Source: Lutjanus erythropterus (lineage: Eukaryota; Chordata; Actinopteri; Lutjaniformes; Lutjanidae). Taken from it: a stretch of DNA of 64,000 bases. The notes under the pieces were generated by a model that saw only the letters and a program-made list of their open reading frames with translations, did no database searches and was not told where the DNA came from. Made by a program: the position numbers and the translations under genes. Every line of letters begins with the position of its first letter. The first letter of the stretch is position 1. Of this stretch, positions 11,839 through 22,871 are shown piece by piece. The stretch is from the NCBI GenBank assembly GCA_020091685.1, contig CM034603.1, forward strand, positions 20,416,715 through 20,480,714, given 5' to 3'.

Positions 11839-14800
11839 GTCAGTGTGGCTTGACCACTTTCCCACTTTCGTGAACCTGTCAAGGGCTTTACGTGGTACCT
11901 TTTAAGCTGCTTTCATCTGGGTTCTGTAACAAAACAGAGACACAGATAGGATGAAAAGGAGACGGTTAGTCAGAGGCCAGAGTGAGACCTGGAGGAGATA
12001 GATGTTGGTTGAAAGCTAACCCTCAGATGTTATCATATCCCCCTCCTCCTCTCATTTTTGATCAAATATTACTCAACTCTTTCTTTTTTTTCTTCCCCAA
12101 AAAACCCTGAAGATGTTTTCTTAGAAATGAACTGACACGAATCTCTCCAGCTCACACAAAGGGTTCAAAGGAGGAAATGAGCAACAACAGTTTCCTCTTG
12201 ACAAATATATTTGAGTAAGAATAACCAATGAATAATAGGATGCAGAAGGAATCCTTAACCAAAGACGCACAAAAAAAAAGCCCTTTTCTCACCGCATGCT
12301 GTGATGCCTAAACCCAAGACGGCATTGAGATGAATTGGAGTGGGTGGAATCATTATGAGGACGGCGGCGGGAGAAATGCTGGCAGAAAAGCACTTCCAGC
12401 AGTCTATATGCCTCAGCCTCAACCGCTGAGCTGTGCCTTTGTGATAAATCAATTTCCATAAGGGGCTTTATGAGAAAGACATCCATGCTTATTGTTCTTA
12501 TTAAAAACATGAATGTGAGATATTCCATTCATCCGAGGTCACCGTCAGCTAATGGTTTCCTCGGGGCTGGTTTGCAGGGGGAGCCGTGGCTGGCTGGAAG
12601 GGGAGATGTGTCTGAGGGGCTAGATGGGCGAGTCTGGGGAGAGTAAGTGGCTGTGTCTTTTAAGTTGGCAGGGGTGTTTAGTCTTAGCCTTAGCTGGATG
12701 CTTGTGGCTGTATTTGTCACAGCGAGGAAAGATTGGAGCTGCACCGTACAGAAATCGAAGAGATGAATTTCCTGTGAGAGTAAATTGCTGCTTTTTAGGA
12801 CGGTTGCCATTCTGGTGGTTTAGACCTCGATCAAAGAGACTGTCAGGGAGTCCACAGTTATGTACACGTTAGAGATCAATAGTGACAGGACAATGACGGT
12901 AAGGGAATTTCTCTTGTATACATGATTAGTGCAAACAATATAAATGATTATTGAAACAACAAACCAAGTTCTCACCCACCTCTAGTGATATCTAGTCATG
13001 CAGATACCTGTGGCTTTATTTGTGCATGTTTTGACATATCTGCCTCTGAGACTTCTGCTGTCAAAACCAAATTCAATGGAGTTGTGATGGAGAATTGTTT
13101 GTCACGCTCAGAGCAACTTAAGAGCAGCCAAAAACCTTCTTTTTGCTGACCTCCTGTGGGTTAAAGGGACAGTTCATCTCCACATCAAAAATACATATTT
13201 TTCCTCTGGCCTGTAGTGATATTTATCCATCCAGATTGTTTTGGTATGAGTTGCAGAGTAGTGGAAATAGAGAAGTCTGCTTTCTCTCAAACAATGGAAC
13301 TAGATGGCGCTAAGATTGTGGTGCTCAGAGCACCAAAGAAATACATCTGAAAAACTCAACAGTAATGTCTCTTTCCAGATTTCATGACCTGGCTACTCAA
13401 CATAATCCACTACTACTACTGCAGTACATTCACCATGCTAGCTAGCTCAGTAGTGCTAACATTTCAGCTCAGTCAATGAACATGCCATTAATGTTTACAC
13501 ACCACGCTTTCACGAGCACAAGCCTCTCATCCATTAGTAGATTTACACTTCCTTTTTTGCATGGTGATATTTTTGCAGGTGTAGTTAGGCAGAAATAAAA
13601 TAGTTCCTATATGAAACGTCAGATGTTTCACAAATTTATTTTTCTCGTTTTTGGAGTACCACAAATTGAGTGCCATCCACTTCAATTATATTTAAGAAAA
13701 GGCAGACATCTCTGCAGTTGATATCTCTGAAACTCGACATTGCTGTTGGCTGTGGTTTCAGCAAAAAAACAGTGAAACAGCAAACTTCTGACCACACCCA
13801 ATCTGTCAGTGGCTAGTTTTCCATCCAAATGTAGTGCACATTTTAACCGAATTGTGAGAAAAATGGCAAAAGGAAATTGGAATGAAGGAGGCTTTCGATC
13901 CTCTATGTTTACAGTATGCGATTATTATGAGTTGAGAACATGATGGAAATACAGCATGCACTTTTGTTTCGCATATTACTTTGTCACTATTTTTTGTCTG
14001 ATCACTGGAATCGAGGTTTCAGTGGACGTTTAAGTCACATGTTATGGGCATGTCATAATTGATTTGCTATGTCTTTGCTATATTCAAAAATTTGTTTCGA
14101 TATTTTAAGATTTTTTTGAATTTCAGGTGTTTCCACTCAGGGTTTTTTTTTTATGCTCAAAATTGAATAAGTGCATAAAAAACAGGTGACTGGAAAGCTG
14201 TTGTTATATTGATGTGTATGTAGTTTAGGTTACAGATTGCTCTCAACAATAATAAGAAAATTAACTTATTTATTCTCAAAACATTATTACTTATGTAACT
14301 AATGTCATTTGAAGAAAAAACAGACTGCTATTATTTTTGGAAGGTCACGGTTAATTTGCATAAAAATAGGCAGAGCTCATGAGGAAATCTGTGTCTGTTG
14401 CTTTTGTGTCTGTCTCCTTCAAAATATCTGACAGAGTGCTCCTGCCCCCCTGAAAGTGTCTGATACTTTAAATTAGGACCCTTGGCAAACATGAAAACAA
14501 TCAATAAACAGTTCCATCTATTAAAAACTGCGTAGGCGGAACTGGGTGCTTTTGACTGAAAAAAAATACCAATAAATTGGTAAAAGCACTAATTAAAACA
14601 GAAACAGAAACCAATGATATGAAGTCATTAGGGACAAAATGATTGACAAAGTCATTAAAAATTGGAACGACGGAATAAAGCACCTCCGAGATAATGACAA
14701 AAAGTATACCTCCGGGGTCTGCGGATACACTAGTTTTAAAATTAAAATGACTGTTAATTAGAATCACAAACTGAGTTCTGCTTATAACTCCACCTTGACT

Positions 14801-15143
14801 TCACCAAGGTAAATATTCATTCTTGATTGATCGAATGTTTTAACATGCAGTCTACACATCTGGCAGCATACTTAAAATATCTGAACTTTTCATGTTCGTC
14901 GCAGTCCAATCAACATGGCACCCTGTGATTGAAATCCCATCTATTTTTTCCTAGATCTCATTAGTAGTGTCATCTTTCTTATGTTTTATTTAACAGTCAC
15001 ACAGTATTTTACATTTATTACAGTACAGTAATAATGAATCGATCGGGCTACACCAGGTACTAACGCTCTTGCACTGCTGTATGTTCCTCTGATAGATGTC
15101 TAACAATTTGAGTCTAAATGTATTTGTATTCCCCGTCTTCCAG
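11839..15143 (+). other. VAV3 intron with a palindromic MITE
   Basis: No exon is seen. It contains the folded TTAA-type element at about 13161-13740. The open frames at 12255-12872 show no splice or homology support. Confidence 0.7.
13161..13740. mobile_element. Palindromic TTAA-type MITE, right end lost
   Basis: It begins TTAAAGGGACAGTTC at 13161. The left arm (13245-13325) includes GAGTTGCAGAG, TGGAACTAGATGGCGCTAAG and TTGTGGTGCTC. The right arm (13655-13740) contains the reverse complement in diverged form: GTACCACAAATTGAGTGCCA, then GGCAGACATCTCTGCAG. The element is therefore a long imperfect inverted repeat. The expected terminal mirror of the TTAAAGGGACAG end is absent after 13740. It resembles a common teleost repeat, from memory. 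Confidence 0.7.
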
Positions 15144-15274
15144 GTTTACCCAGGATGGTTGTGATCAGAGACTACAGTGGCATCCCCTGTCCCCACTGCG
15201 GGCCCCCACTAAGCATTCATGCGGGGGATGTCATTGAACTGATGTTTGCCGACCTGCACAGCTCCTGGTGGCAG
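15144..15274 (+). CDS. vav3: VAV3 exon: N-terminal SH3 domain, main part
   Basis: Acceptor cttccag (AG 15142-15143) and donor gtgcgt at 15275. After completing Gly it reads LPRMVVIRDYSG, then IPCPHCGPPLSIHAGDVIEL and FADLHSSWWQ. The RDYSG, AGD.IEL and SWWQ segments are the VAV first SH3, which contacts GRB2 rather than a standard proline ligand. A Cys-Pro-His-Cys sequence sits where I recall a proline-rich RT-loop in mammalian VAVs. Confidence 0.95.
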
Positions 15275-15341
15275 GTGCGTGTCACTCAACTCATCCTCGT
15301 TTTATCTCAACATCTGTGACTCTATGAAAAAGTAACATGTT

Positions 15342-15475
15342 ACGGCTCAACGGGTTGGCTCGGTGCACGCAATGTCTTTGCAGTGTCATCGGTTTGAATC
15401 CGTGCCGCGTGTCATCTCTTCTCTCTTTCCTGCTGGTTGTCCCACTATCTGACAAAGAAAAAAAAGCTTTCGAAA
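15342..15475 (+). mobile_element. tRNA-derived SINE
   Basis: It begins ACGGCTCAACGGGTTGG, an A-box-like start. A near-perfect B box GGTTTGAATCC lies at 15391-15401, followed by CCGCGTGTCATCTCTTC and the pyrimidine-rich SINE body. The 3' end runs into a CTGACAAAGAAAAAAAAG tail. It shares layout with the reverse copy at 6362-6536. Confidence 0.7.
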
Positions 15476-16531
15476 ACATATGAAAGAAGTGACATCAAGA
15501 ATATGTCTCCCTTTGGTCATTGTTGTTCATATATCACATGTCTGTGTCAGGTGAGCCATAAACATGACATTATGATGAGGTCAGTGTTAATTAGAAATAT
15601 CAGTCAAAGATTTGTATGAACTCCAGAGAACCCCAGTTACATTACAAACGGGGGATCTGTCTGCTCTTTCACTCCTTAGATTGAATCACAGCCTGTATCA
15701 GATGATCTAACCAATTAGTGGCTTCACTTGATTAATTGAGTGCCTCAGTGAGACAATAAAACAGCAGACACTCCAGCCTCTGGAGGGTGTTTTAATGGTA
15801 GTGCACAACCTTGCGTACAGGCACATTTAGCAACCATCTCACGAGGTCAGCCAACGGTTGACAGCGTTTGACCTTATCTATTTTTGAAAGGATGGCGATT
15901 TATCTGGGGTCTTCCGGCAGCCTCCCTAGCTGTTTCTCACACTGCTTTACGGTGGCATTAAAGCCTCATCCTCCTTCTGGTGCTGCTCCAATCAGACTGC
16001 GGTCTTTGCCAAAGGCACGGCTGGGAGTTGGCTGTTAGCCTGCTTTCCTATGCTCCATGTTTCTCTCTGTTGTGACAGAGCACAAGGTGGAGGGTGAGGG
16101 CACGAATGCCAGGAGACTTCTTGTAAGCTGATAGAACGGCTAGCAGAATGTCATGCGGCAGACCTGATGGCACTGCATTGTTTGCTGCCATGGTAACTAT
16201 GCATGCTGGGAAGGGATAATTAAATGAATTAAATGATAATGCACGGTAGTGTGGATTCCTGTTCTGTGCACAATGGTACTGTAATAAGGCTTCTGTCCTG
16301 TTCCCATATTGTTTGTATTATGTGTTTTATCAGTGCACATAAGAGGATTGACAAATGCAGATTTGTAAAGTGCCCTACAAAGGCAGAGAGCAGTAACTAC
16401 ACAGTCAGTGAGGCTTGGAAAATGGATTGTGAGGGGAATATACATCAAATATTTGGCCATTTTAAAACATTTGTTTAAAAAAATCATTTTATTTATTTCA
16501 TGGTCATAGATCATACATCATGAGAATGAAA

Positions 16532-16860
16532 TAGGGCTGCACAGTTAACTGAAACATTATAAAAACTACAGCATGGACAAGTGCAATATACAAATTGTAG
16601 GGGCTGCATTTTTTTTTTATATAGTATCACAGCATAGCATTATAAATTGAACTGAAATAAATTGTGGTGCTACTGAGACTCCCCATCCTATATTCACCAG
16701 ACGTGAGAGAGCAGTCTTGTTTGGTACAGACCTCATCAAAAATCACATTATCATTTTTATACTTTTCAAGTTAAAATGAAATGCAAAACCCATGAAATGG
16801 AGACTTACATTGTGATCGGAAGATCTGTCAAAGTGACTGCAACATGATCATTCAGCCCTA
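16532..16860. mobile_element. TAGGGCTG-type short inverted-repeat element
   Basis: 329 bp with ends TAGGGCTGCACAGTTAA and GATCATTCAGCCCTA, which are inverted repeats. The same end structure is found at 42935-43258. No coding potential. It matches a repeat often seen in fish introns, from memory. Confidence 0.6.
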
Positions 16861-19080
16861 GTACAAAATGTATCTATGTTTTGCAAGGTAACTCTCTCTG
16901 TTTGCTAGGTCTAATAGTTTATTATAAAACCCAACAGTACAATTATTTTATATATAATTAATCTATTTGAATGAATGTAGTTATATGATTAAAAGGTAAT
17001 TTAAATGCACCAAATCTCTTGATATAGCTTGCATGTCTAGATTGATGTCAGTCTGCATGTGACAAAGTCTAGTTAATGCAGGTTGGCATGAAATTTAATT
17101 TTGTTTTGTAGCCATTGCAAAATTGCCTTTTTCACAGAAATTATTAATTTCTAAATTATAATAATTTTCATAAGGTAAAACAGATACCAAAGAGTCAGAT
17201 TGTATAGTCAGCCTATTGGCTTTGTAGGGCAGATATGGAGCAGTGTTGCCAACTTTTTTTTGCAATGAAAGTAGTTAGCACTGGTTCCAAAAGTCACTCA
17301 TAGCTGCGTTCATTCATTTGCAAAAAGCTTAGTGGCCTTGTCTATGTGATCACCCATATCACACTAAAAGGTAGAAAGAAAAATCTTAGGCAAATAATCA
17401 CGAGGTCACACCATAAAGTCAAACCAGTAAAGTTGAAAAAGATCAAACAAACTATTTACTGTACATACTTACAAGCAACAGTATAGGAACACACTTATCC
17501 AGAGAGAGAGTGAGAGGAAAGCTCAACCAAACTATTTAACGTCAGAAATATATTTCTTGCCTTTTCCCTGGTGGTATGAATAAGTTGCTAAATTTGTCAC
17601 AAGTTACTTTTTATTAAGTCGTTAAGAGTGTGAGAGCAATTACACTCACATCACAGCAGTGCTAATGAAAACGTCCAAATCAATCATTTATTAAATGGAC
17701 TCTGTATCGATCATGATTAATATGTTAACTGCTTATGATTTGGAGTCTGTGTTCAGACTCAAAGATTCAAAAATTTGACAGAAGGCGTTAATGCATATCA
17801 ACAGTTGGTGGCAGTCATGAGTTTCAATATGTCGGATGCAGTGATAAAAGAAAAGAAGATTAGTAAGAATACAATCTGACATAAACAAAACATGTTTCAA
17901 GGCAAACAAAATAAAGCTTTGCAAATGTTTTCAACAAGTTTGTTAAGTCTTAGGGTCACACACAATGCGTTTTCGTGAGAAACACTGAATCCAAGCAAAA
18001 CTGTGTTTGTTTACAATGAACACTCCACAGGGTACCTTTAATCTTCAGCGTCCCCAGTGGCGCCAGAGGATGGAATTACAGAACATTGAGAATTCATATC
18101 CCCTGTTACCCAGGAGGCAATTATCCCCCCATCCCACTGGCAGAACAATACAATCAATCACTGTAATTTCATTTGATCCTTTGGCTGCTGCCTGTTTATG
18201 CCAACAGAGTAATAAGTTTAATCTTTATCATACGCTTATCGAAAGCATAACAAATAGAGAGGGGCTCTCAAAAAACCTTTGATGAAATGTTATTACACAG
18301 AATGAATCATAGAGATGGGTAAAGATTCGCTTTCCAATCTAGTTACTGCCGGGGCTTGCACGGTCCCAAAAAGCATTTCATACTCTAATAAAGAGGAGTG
18401 CGGAGGAAAGCATAAACAGGGCAGGAAGCTGAATGAAGATCTCCACATGCCCTCAACACTCACTGTCTTCTCTGATCCACTCAATGAACTTCAAATTGAC
18501 CTCAAACTCAGAGCTGGAAACTCAAATTATCTTGAGCTTAATGCTGATATATATGCTTATTACTGTCTACAAGATAATGTATATAATAGAGAGTTAGGTT
18601 ATGTAATATACTGAGTATCTATGTAGGAGCAAAACTGAATAAAATTAAGTAATTTGTTTAACCAATTTGGTTTATTTAGCTGGAGAAAAAAGTATGTCTA
18701 CACTATGTTTGTTGAAGGAATTAATGATTTTCATATAAAGCTTGTGTTTGCTTGAGGCGGGTTAGCTAAAATGCAATTGTTAGTCTTTAGTGCGAGCCAG
18801 AGAGCTCACGCTGTTTGGGTATTCAAAGACCAGAATAAGATCCATTATTTAGTGTTAAACGAGGCTCTTGTTTTGATGCAGTACAAATCTAACTGCCGGC
18901 AGAGTTTGAACCATAATTAACTTGGGCTGCAAATTAGATGCACTGCTTGTTGTGTGCTAATTGCTGAGGATTTATTGAAGCGAGTGTGGGAGGGGAAGAG
19001 AAAAAGGAAGGGAGAGAAAGAGAGAGGTGTAGTTGCTCCCAGACATATATAATGCGATTAACAGCCAGTTGCCATTGCAG

Positions 19081-19146
19081 GGCAAAATTCTGGCGACAAG
19101 CAAGATTGGCTTCTTTCCAAGTGACGCTGTGAGGCCTTGCCCATGT
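19081..19146 (+). CDS. vav3: VAV3 exon: N-terminal SH3 domain, end
   Basis: Acceptor ccattgcag ends at 19080; donor gtaagt begins at 19147. Twenty-two codons read GKILATSKIGFFPSDAVRPC and PC. IGFFPSDAV is the last SH3 strand (the GWFP position of other SH3s), and RPCPC begins the SH3-SH2 linker, matching the KPCPC of mammalian VAVs as I recall. Phase 0 on both sides. Confidence 0.96.
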
Positions 19147-19394
19147 GTAAGTGCGCATAATTTTTGCAATCAATAAGACACATTTAGTGTGATTACAATG
19201 CATTCACTGGATAATGGCTACTATTGATGTCTTAGCAAAGGAATGTAGTGCTTTTCAATTGCACTTTTTCGCTGTAGAAGACTGATTTTAGCCATTAGAT
19301 GTGGCTTGAATATCGCATTACCACAAATGACCTCCACCCCTCTGTATCGACTCCATTAAGACACAAAATAACCCGCAATTCTTTTCTGTGCCAG

Positions 19395-19429
19395 GTTCCA
19401 AAACCTGTCGATTACTCTGGGCAGCTCTG
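19395..19429 (+). CDS. vav3: VAV3 exon: SH3-SH2 linker (35 nt)
   Basis: AG at 19393-19394 and donor gtaagt at 19430. It reads VPKPVDYSGQL plus TG, completed to Trp by the next exon. The VPKPVDYS motif is characteristic of VAV3; VAV1 and VAV2 differ here as I recall. The Trp opens the SH2 domain. Confidence 0.95.
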
Positions 19430-19579
19430 GTAAGTGATGAAAACAAATGGCTGCAGATTGCTAACAATAACCACAAGTCATTCTTACTCCGTTTCATTGA
19501 TTGTATTGACTGTTCTCATCCTCATGTTCAGAATGATTGATTGCAGTGTAAGTGCAGTAGTTGTTCACGGGTGGTTCAG

Positions 19580-19696
19580 GTTTGCAGGGCCTATGGAGAG
19601 ATACCAGGCTGAGGTGGAGCTCCTGGACCGTGGAAATAGCACCTATCTGGTTCGACACAGGAGTAAAGAGTGCACTGAATATGCCATCAGTATAAA
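19580..19696 (+). CDS. vav3: VAV3 exon: SH2 domain, phosphotyrosine-binding half
   Basis: Acceptor ggttcag (AG 19578-19579) and donor gtaagt at 19697. Beginning with the Trp completed from TG|G it reads FAGPMERYQAEVELLDRG, then NSTYLVRHRSKECTEYAISI. YLVRHR is the FLVR-type motif; its Arg is the phosphotyrosine-binding residue of SH2 domains, so the pocket looks intact. FAGPMER is the conserved alpha-A start. It ends with AA, completed to Lys. Confidence 0.97.
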
Positions 19697-21865
19697 GTAA
19701 GTGACACGATTGCTTGTTTTTCATTTATTTCCATAGTACACCACCTCCTATTTTCACTCAGAATGGTGGAATAAACCAAATACATGCAGTCAGCAGCGGT
19801 CCTGTGGGCAAAAAACACCTTACTGTGAGAGGCGAGTGGCAAGAATCATTCAAGCTCACAAAATGCCCACATGCAAATAGCAGCTCCATACAACAATGGC
19901 TGCAGTATCTGAAAACAAACAGCTCATCAAACATTGAAGTGGATGGGCCACGGCAGAAGGAGATCATGCTGTGTTTCACTCATGTCAATGAAAAATAACA
20001 AGTTATGGTGACTATATAGTAATCAGCAGCCACAACTCAAGAATGGAAAAAGTTCGCCTGCTCTGATGAATCACAGTTGATGCTGAAATGCAGATGATGG
20101 GGGATAGAATTTAGTTTAAAGAGTACTTTTACCCAAATTGCCAAAAGCACATTTTCTCACTTACCCACTAGTGCTGTCAAGCAAATTGTTTTGCTCAGGT
20201 AGAACACTGAAAAACCAATGTTAAGAGCATACTATGGTGGATTTTCCTAAAATACAGTGTACTGACTGATATAATAGTAATCCCTGTCAATCATCACTTA
20301 TTAACTACTAGACATGTGTAGTATTGTCTGCAGAGACCCTGCACTGTGTTTGTATTTTCTTAATTTCTCATATTTTGCTGTGTTGGGGAAGTTTCCGGGC
20401 TTCTGTCTCTTTGGCACAGGAGTATAGCCCTCAGCCAACACAGTGTGCAGGGTGTGAGGCTGGGACTCTACAGAAATTTTGCAACCAACAGTTTCATCGC
20501 TGTCTTTGTCTATTTCCTCTGCTCTCTGTCTGTTTGAGCTGCAGTGAGCAGACTGAGGATTTCTGTCTTCACTCAAAACCGGCATTGCACAGAGGTGTGG
20601 GTTTTGTTTTGTGAACATCGCTCCCTCACTTCATTCACTCTCTCCTTCTCTCTGATTTGTTGAGCTGGGGAGGAGGACCAACTTTGAATGGTGTCCCTAC
20701 AAACAAGCCTACATTTTCTACCATTAAATCATCAAATAAACACTTTAAGAACTTGAAAAGTTAACAATAGGCGTTGCTTTAGAAAGGGCATTTAAATATG
20801 TTAAACAACAGGCAGTCCGATCAGGAGACACAAGTGAATGAAGTAAAGATGAAGTTTATTGAGATTATGTGTGATAATAAAGTCTTTACAAAGTCTTTGG
20901 TGTTTACACTCTATCAGAAAATTTGTAGTCAAGAGGCATCTGCCCTGAGGAGCAGCAAGATAAATCCCTCAGGGAATCCAGACACTGGTGGTGGTGGTGG
21001 TTGAGGACCCTGCTGAGACTGAGAGGCTGATGAAGCTGATGAATCTGTGACTTGGCAGTGATGGGGAGGTAGAGGGCAACAGCATGAAGGAACTAAAGGC
21101 AGAGAGAAAATCATATTTAAAAAGACTGCAGGAAGATGATATGCTAACAATGTAGGTGTGTCACTGTGCTACTGACCAGCTGATGACATGATTGACAACC
21201 CCAGACAATGACTGCAAAGAAATTACGTGTGAGAATCTGTGATAAAAGTGAAAAGCAGAATGAACGAGAAATAAACTACAGGCCTAAGCATGCAAAAACA
21301 CCTTCTACCATACTGAACTTTTGCTTTGCTTCATTTCGGTGAGTTGGTAGTCATGAGGCTATTATAGCAACTTTATCACATTTGACCAAAAAGTACAGCC
21401 GACCAGTATCAGTGTACATATGGTCAAATGAAGCCTGCATCAGGATACTGTAGTTAGCACAATCAAAGCTAATCACTTTAGGTAATTAAGAAAAAGATGG
21501 GATTCATTGTGTGGGATAAACCTGAACTTATATCTATGGGCATGAAATAGACTTATCTGTAGCTATTTATTACAGTTATGCTTTTGTTTTTATTTCTTTT
21601 TTGTTACTTTTGCAATGTACTGAAAGAGGAATTGTTCACCATGTTGCCAACAGTGTACCTCAGCTGTCCCTTAAAGTGGAAATAGACACATTTGTGCTTA
21701 AACTTTATCAGTGCACAGTGTAATGGCTATCGAATAATGACACCAAAAATCCAGTTGAAAAATACTGAGGGATTTTGGTTGTCTGAAGGTGATATGTGGC
21801 GTTGGCTCTTTAATGAGGAGACTTTTATTTTAGCAAGTTAGCATGATAATTAAGACAGAGAACAC

Positions 21866-22871
21866 TGGACCTCATTCACTAACATGTGAAAAGTTCTTAC
21901 TGTTCGCACAAAATAAGTTCTCATGCAAAGTTACTGTCTGATTCATGATACATGCATGCATCCATGTTTGTGAATCAGAATCATTCTAAACTGACAGGCT
22001 CACTGCCTGCAATCTGCATACTGACACACCTCCTTTTCTCTATATAAGGAAATATGTTTGCATAGAAAAGTGTCATGGAGGAAGCGGTGAAATTGTTCTA
22101 ACTTCACAGTTAGGCCGAATCAGGCACTGGTGTGGCGTGTGTGTGTGCTTATTTGTGTTCAGAGCTTAACCGCTGTGAAACAATCAGGAAATAACATTTT
22201 ATTTCTCTGATTTACCTGCTCTCGACCTCCCCCGTTCAGTCTATACTGCAGACACAACACTGCACTGCCCGTATCCGAGGAAGATGGCAGAAAAGACACT
22301 TTTGTGATTCATAACAATAAAAACTCCTTGGGCTGCGGTAACTGAAGTGGTGCATGTTGTGTTGTGTCCCGGGAGAAACGGACTGTGTCTCAGATGAAAA
22401 AGGAATGGTTTGACATTAAAGTTGAGTTTAAAAAGAAACAAACAAAAAAAAAAAAACAGACCAGAAGAAAACTAAGGAAACAGGTGAAGAACAAGCAGCA
22501 CCTGATCTGATCTAATAATCTAGCACAATACATTCATAAAATGTAACAAAAGTGGTTAACCAGGAAAATATAATCAAATAAATCAACCATAAAAACACTT
22601 CCAAGAGTTCTATAAAAGTTTTTTTTTTAAATGAATGCAGTTTTGATATGCTTTACATTTAGTTAAAATGTGTGTTTCAACTTTTTTCTAAGACAGCCAG
22701 GCTGTTTTCATTTGTGTGTACGCATGGTCTGAAATGGTTCTAAATTTGTTCACAGAGTATGAACAAATTCAGGTTAGAAAATGTTGATGAATCACAGATT
22801 TCTGCCTAAAACATTTGCACACACAGTTTAAGCACAAATTTGTGCATGTGCACTATTTGTGATGAGGCCCA
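21866..22871. mobile_element. TIR element with TGGRCCTCAT ends, about 1.0 kb
   Basis: The left end reads TGGACCTCATTCACTAAC. The right end reads GTGATGAGGCCCA, the inverted counterpart. Sub-terminal stretches rich in GTTC/GCACA also mirror each other (GTTCGCACAAAAT near 21903; GCACAAATTTGTGC near 22832). No transposase frame is visible, so it is probably non-autonomous. Confidence 0.5.

Larger units (their letters stand above)
15275..19080 (+). other. VAV3 intron with a SINE and a small TIR element
   Basis: No exon is seen. It holds a plus-strand SINE at about 15342-15475 and a TAGGGCTG-type element at 16532-16860. A CAGTGTTGCCAAC motif at 17243 looks like the end of a hAT-type MITE, but its partner end could not be placed. 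The stretch at about 18040-18560 is unusually complex for this intron. Confidence 0.65.

Noticed and set aside
17243..17620. CAGTGTTGCCAACTT-type MITE
   Set aside because: Only one terminus is readable. I could not place the opposite end, so it is mentioned in the intron entry but not called.
19434..19700. 88-codon open frame starting ATG at 19434
   Set aside because: It overlaps the SH2 exon in the correct frame, but its upstream part is intron; the exon begins at 19580 after AG.
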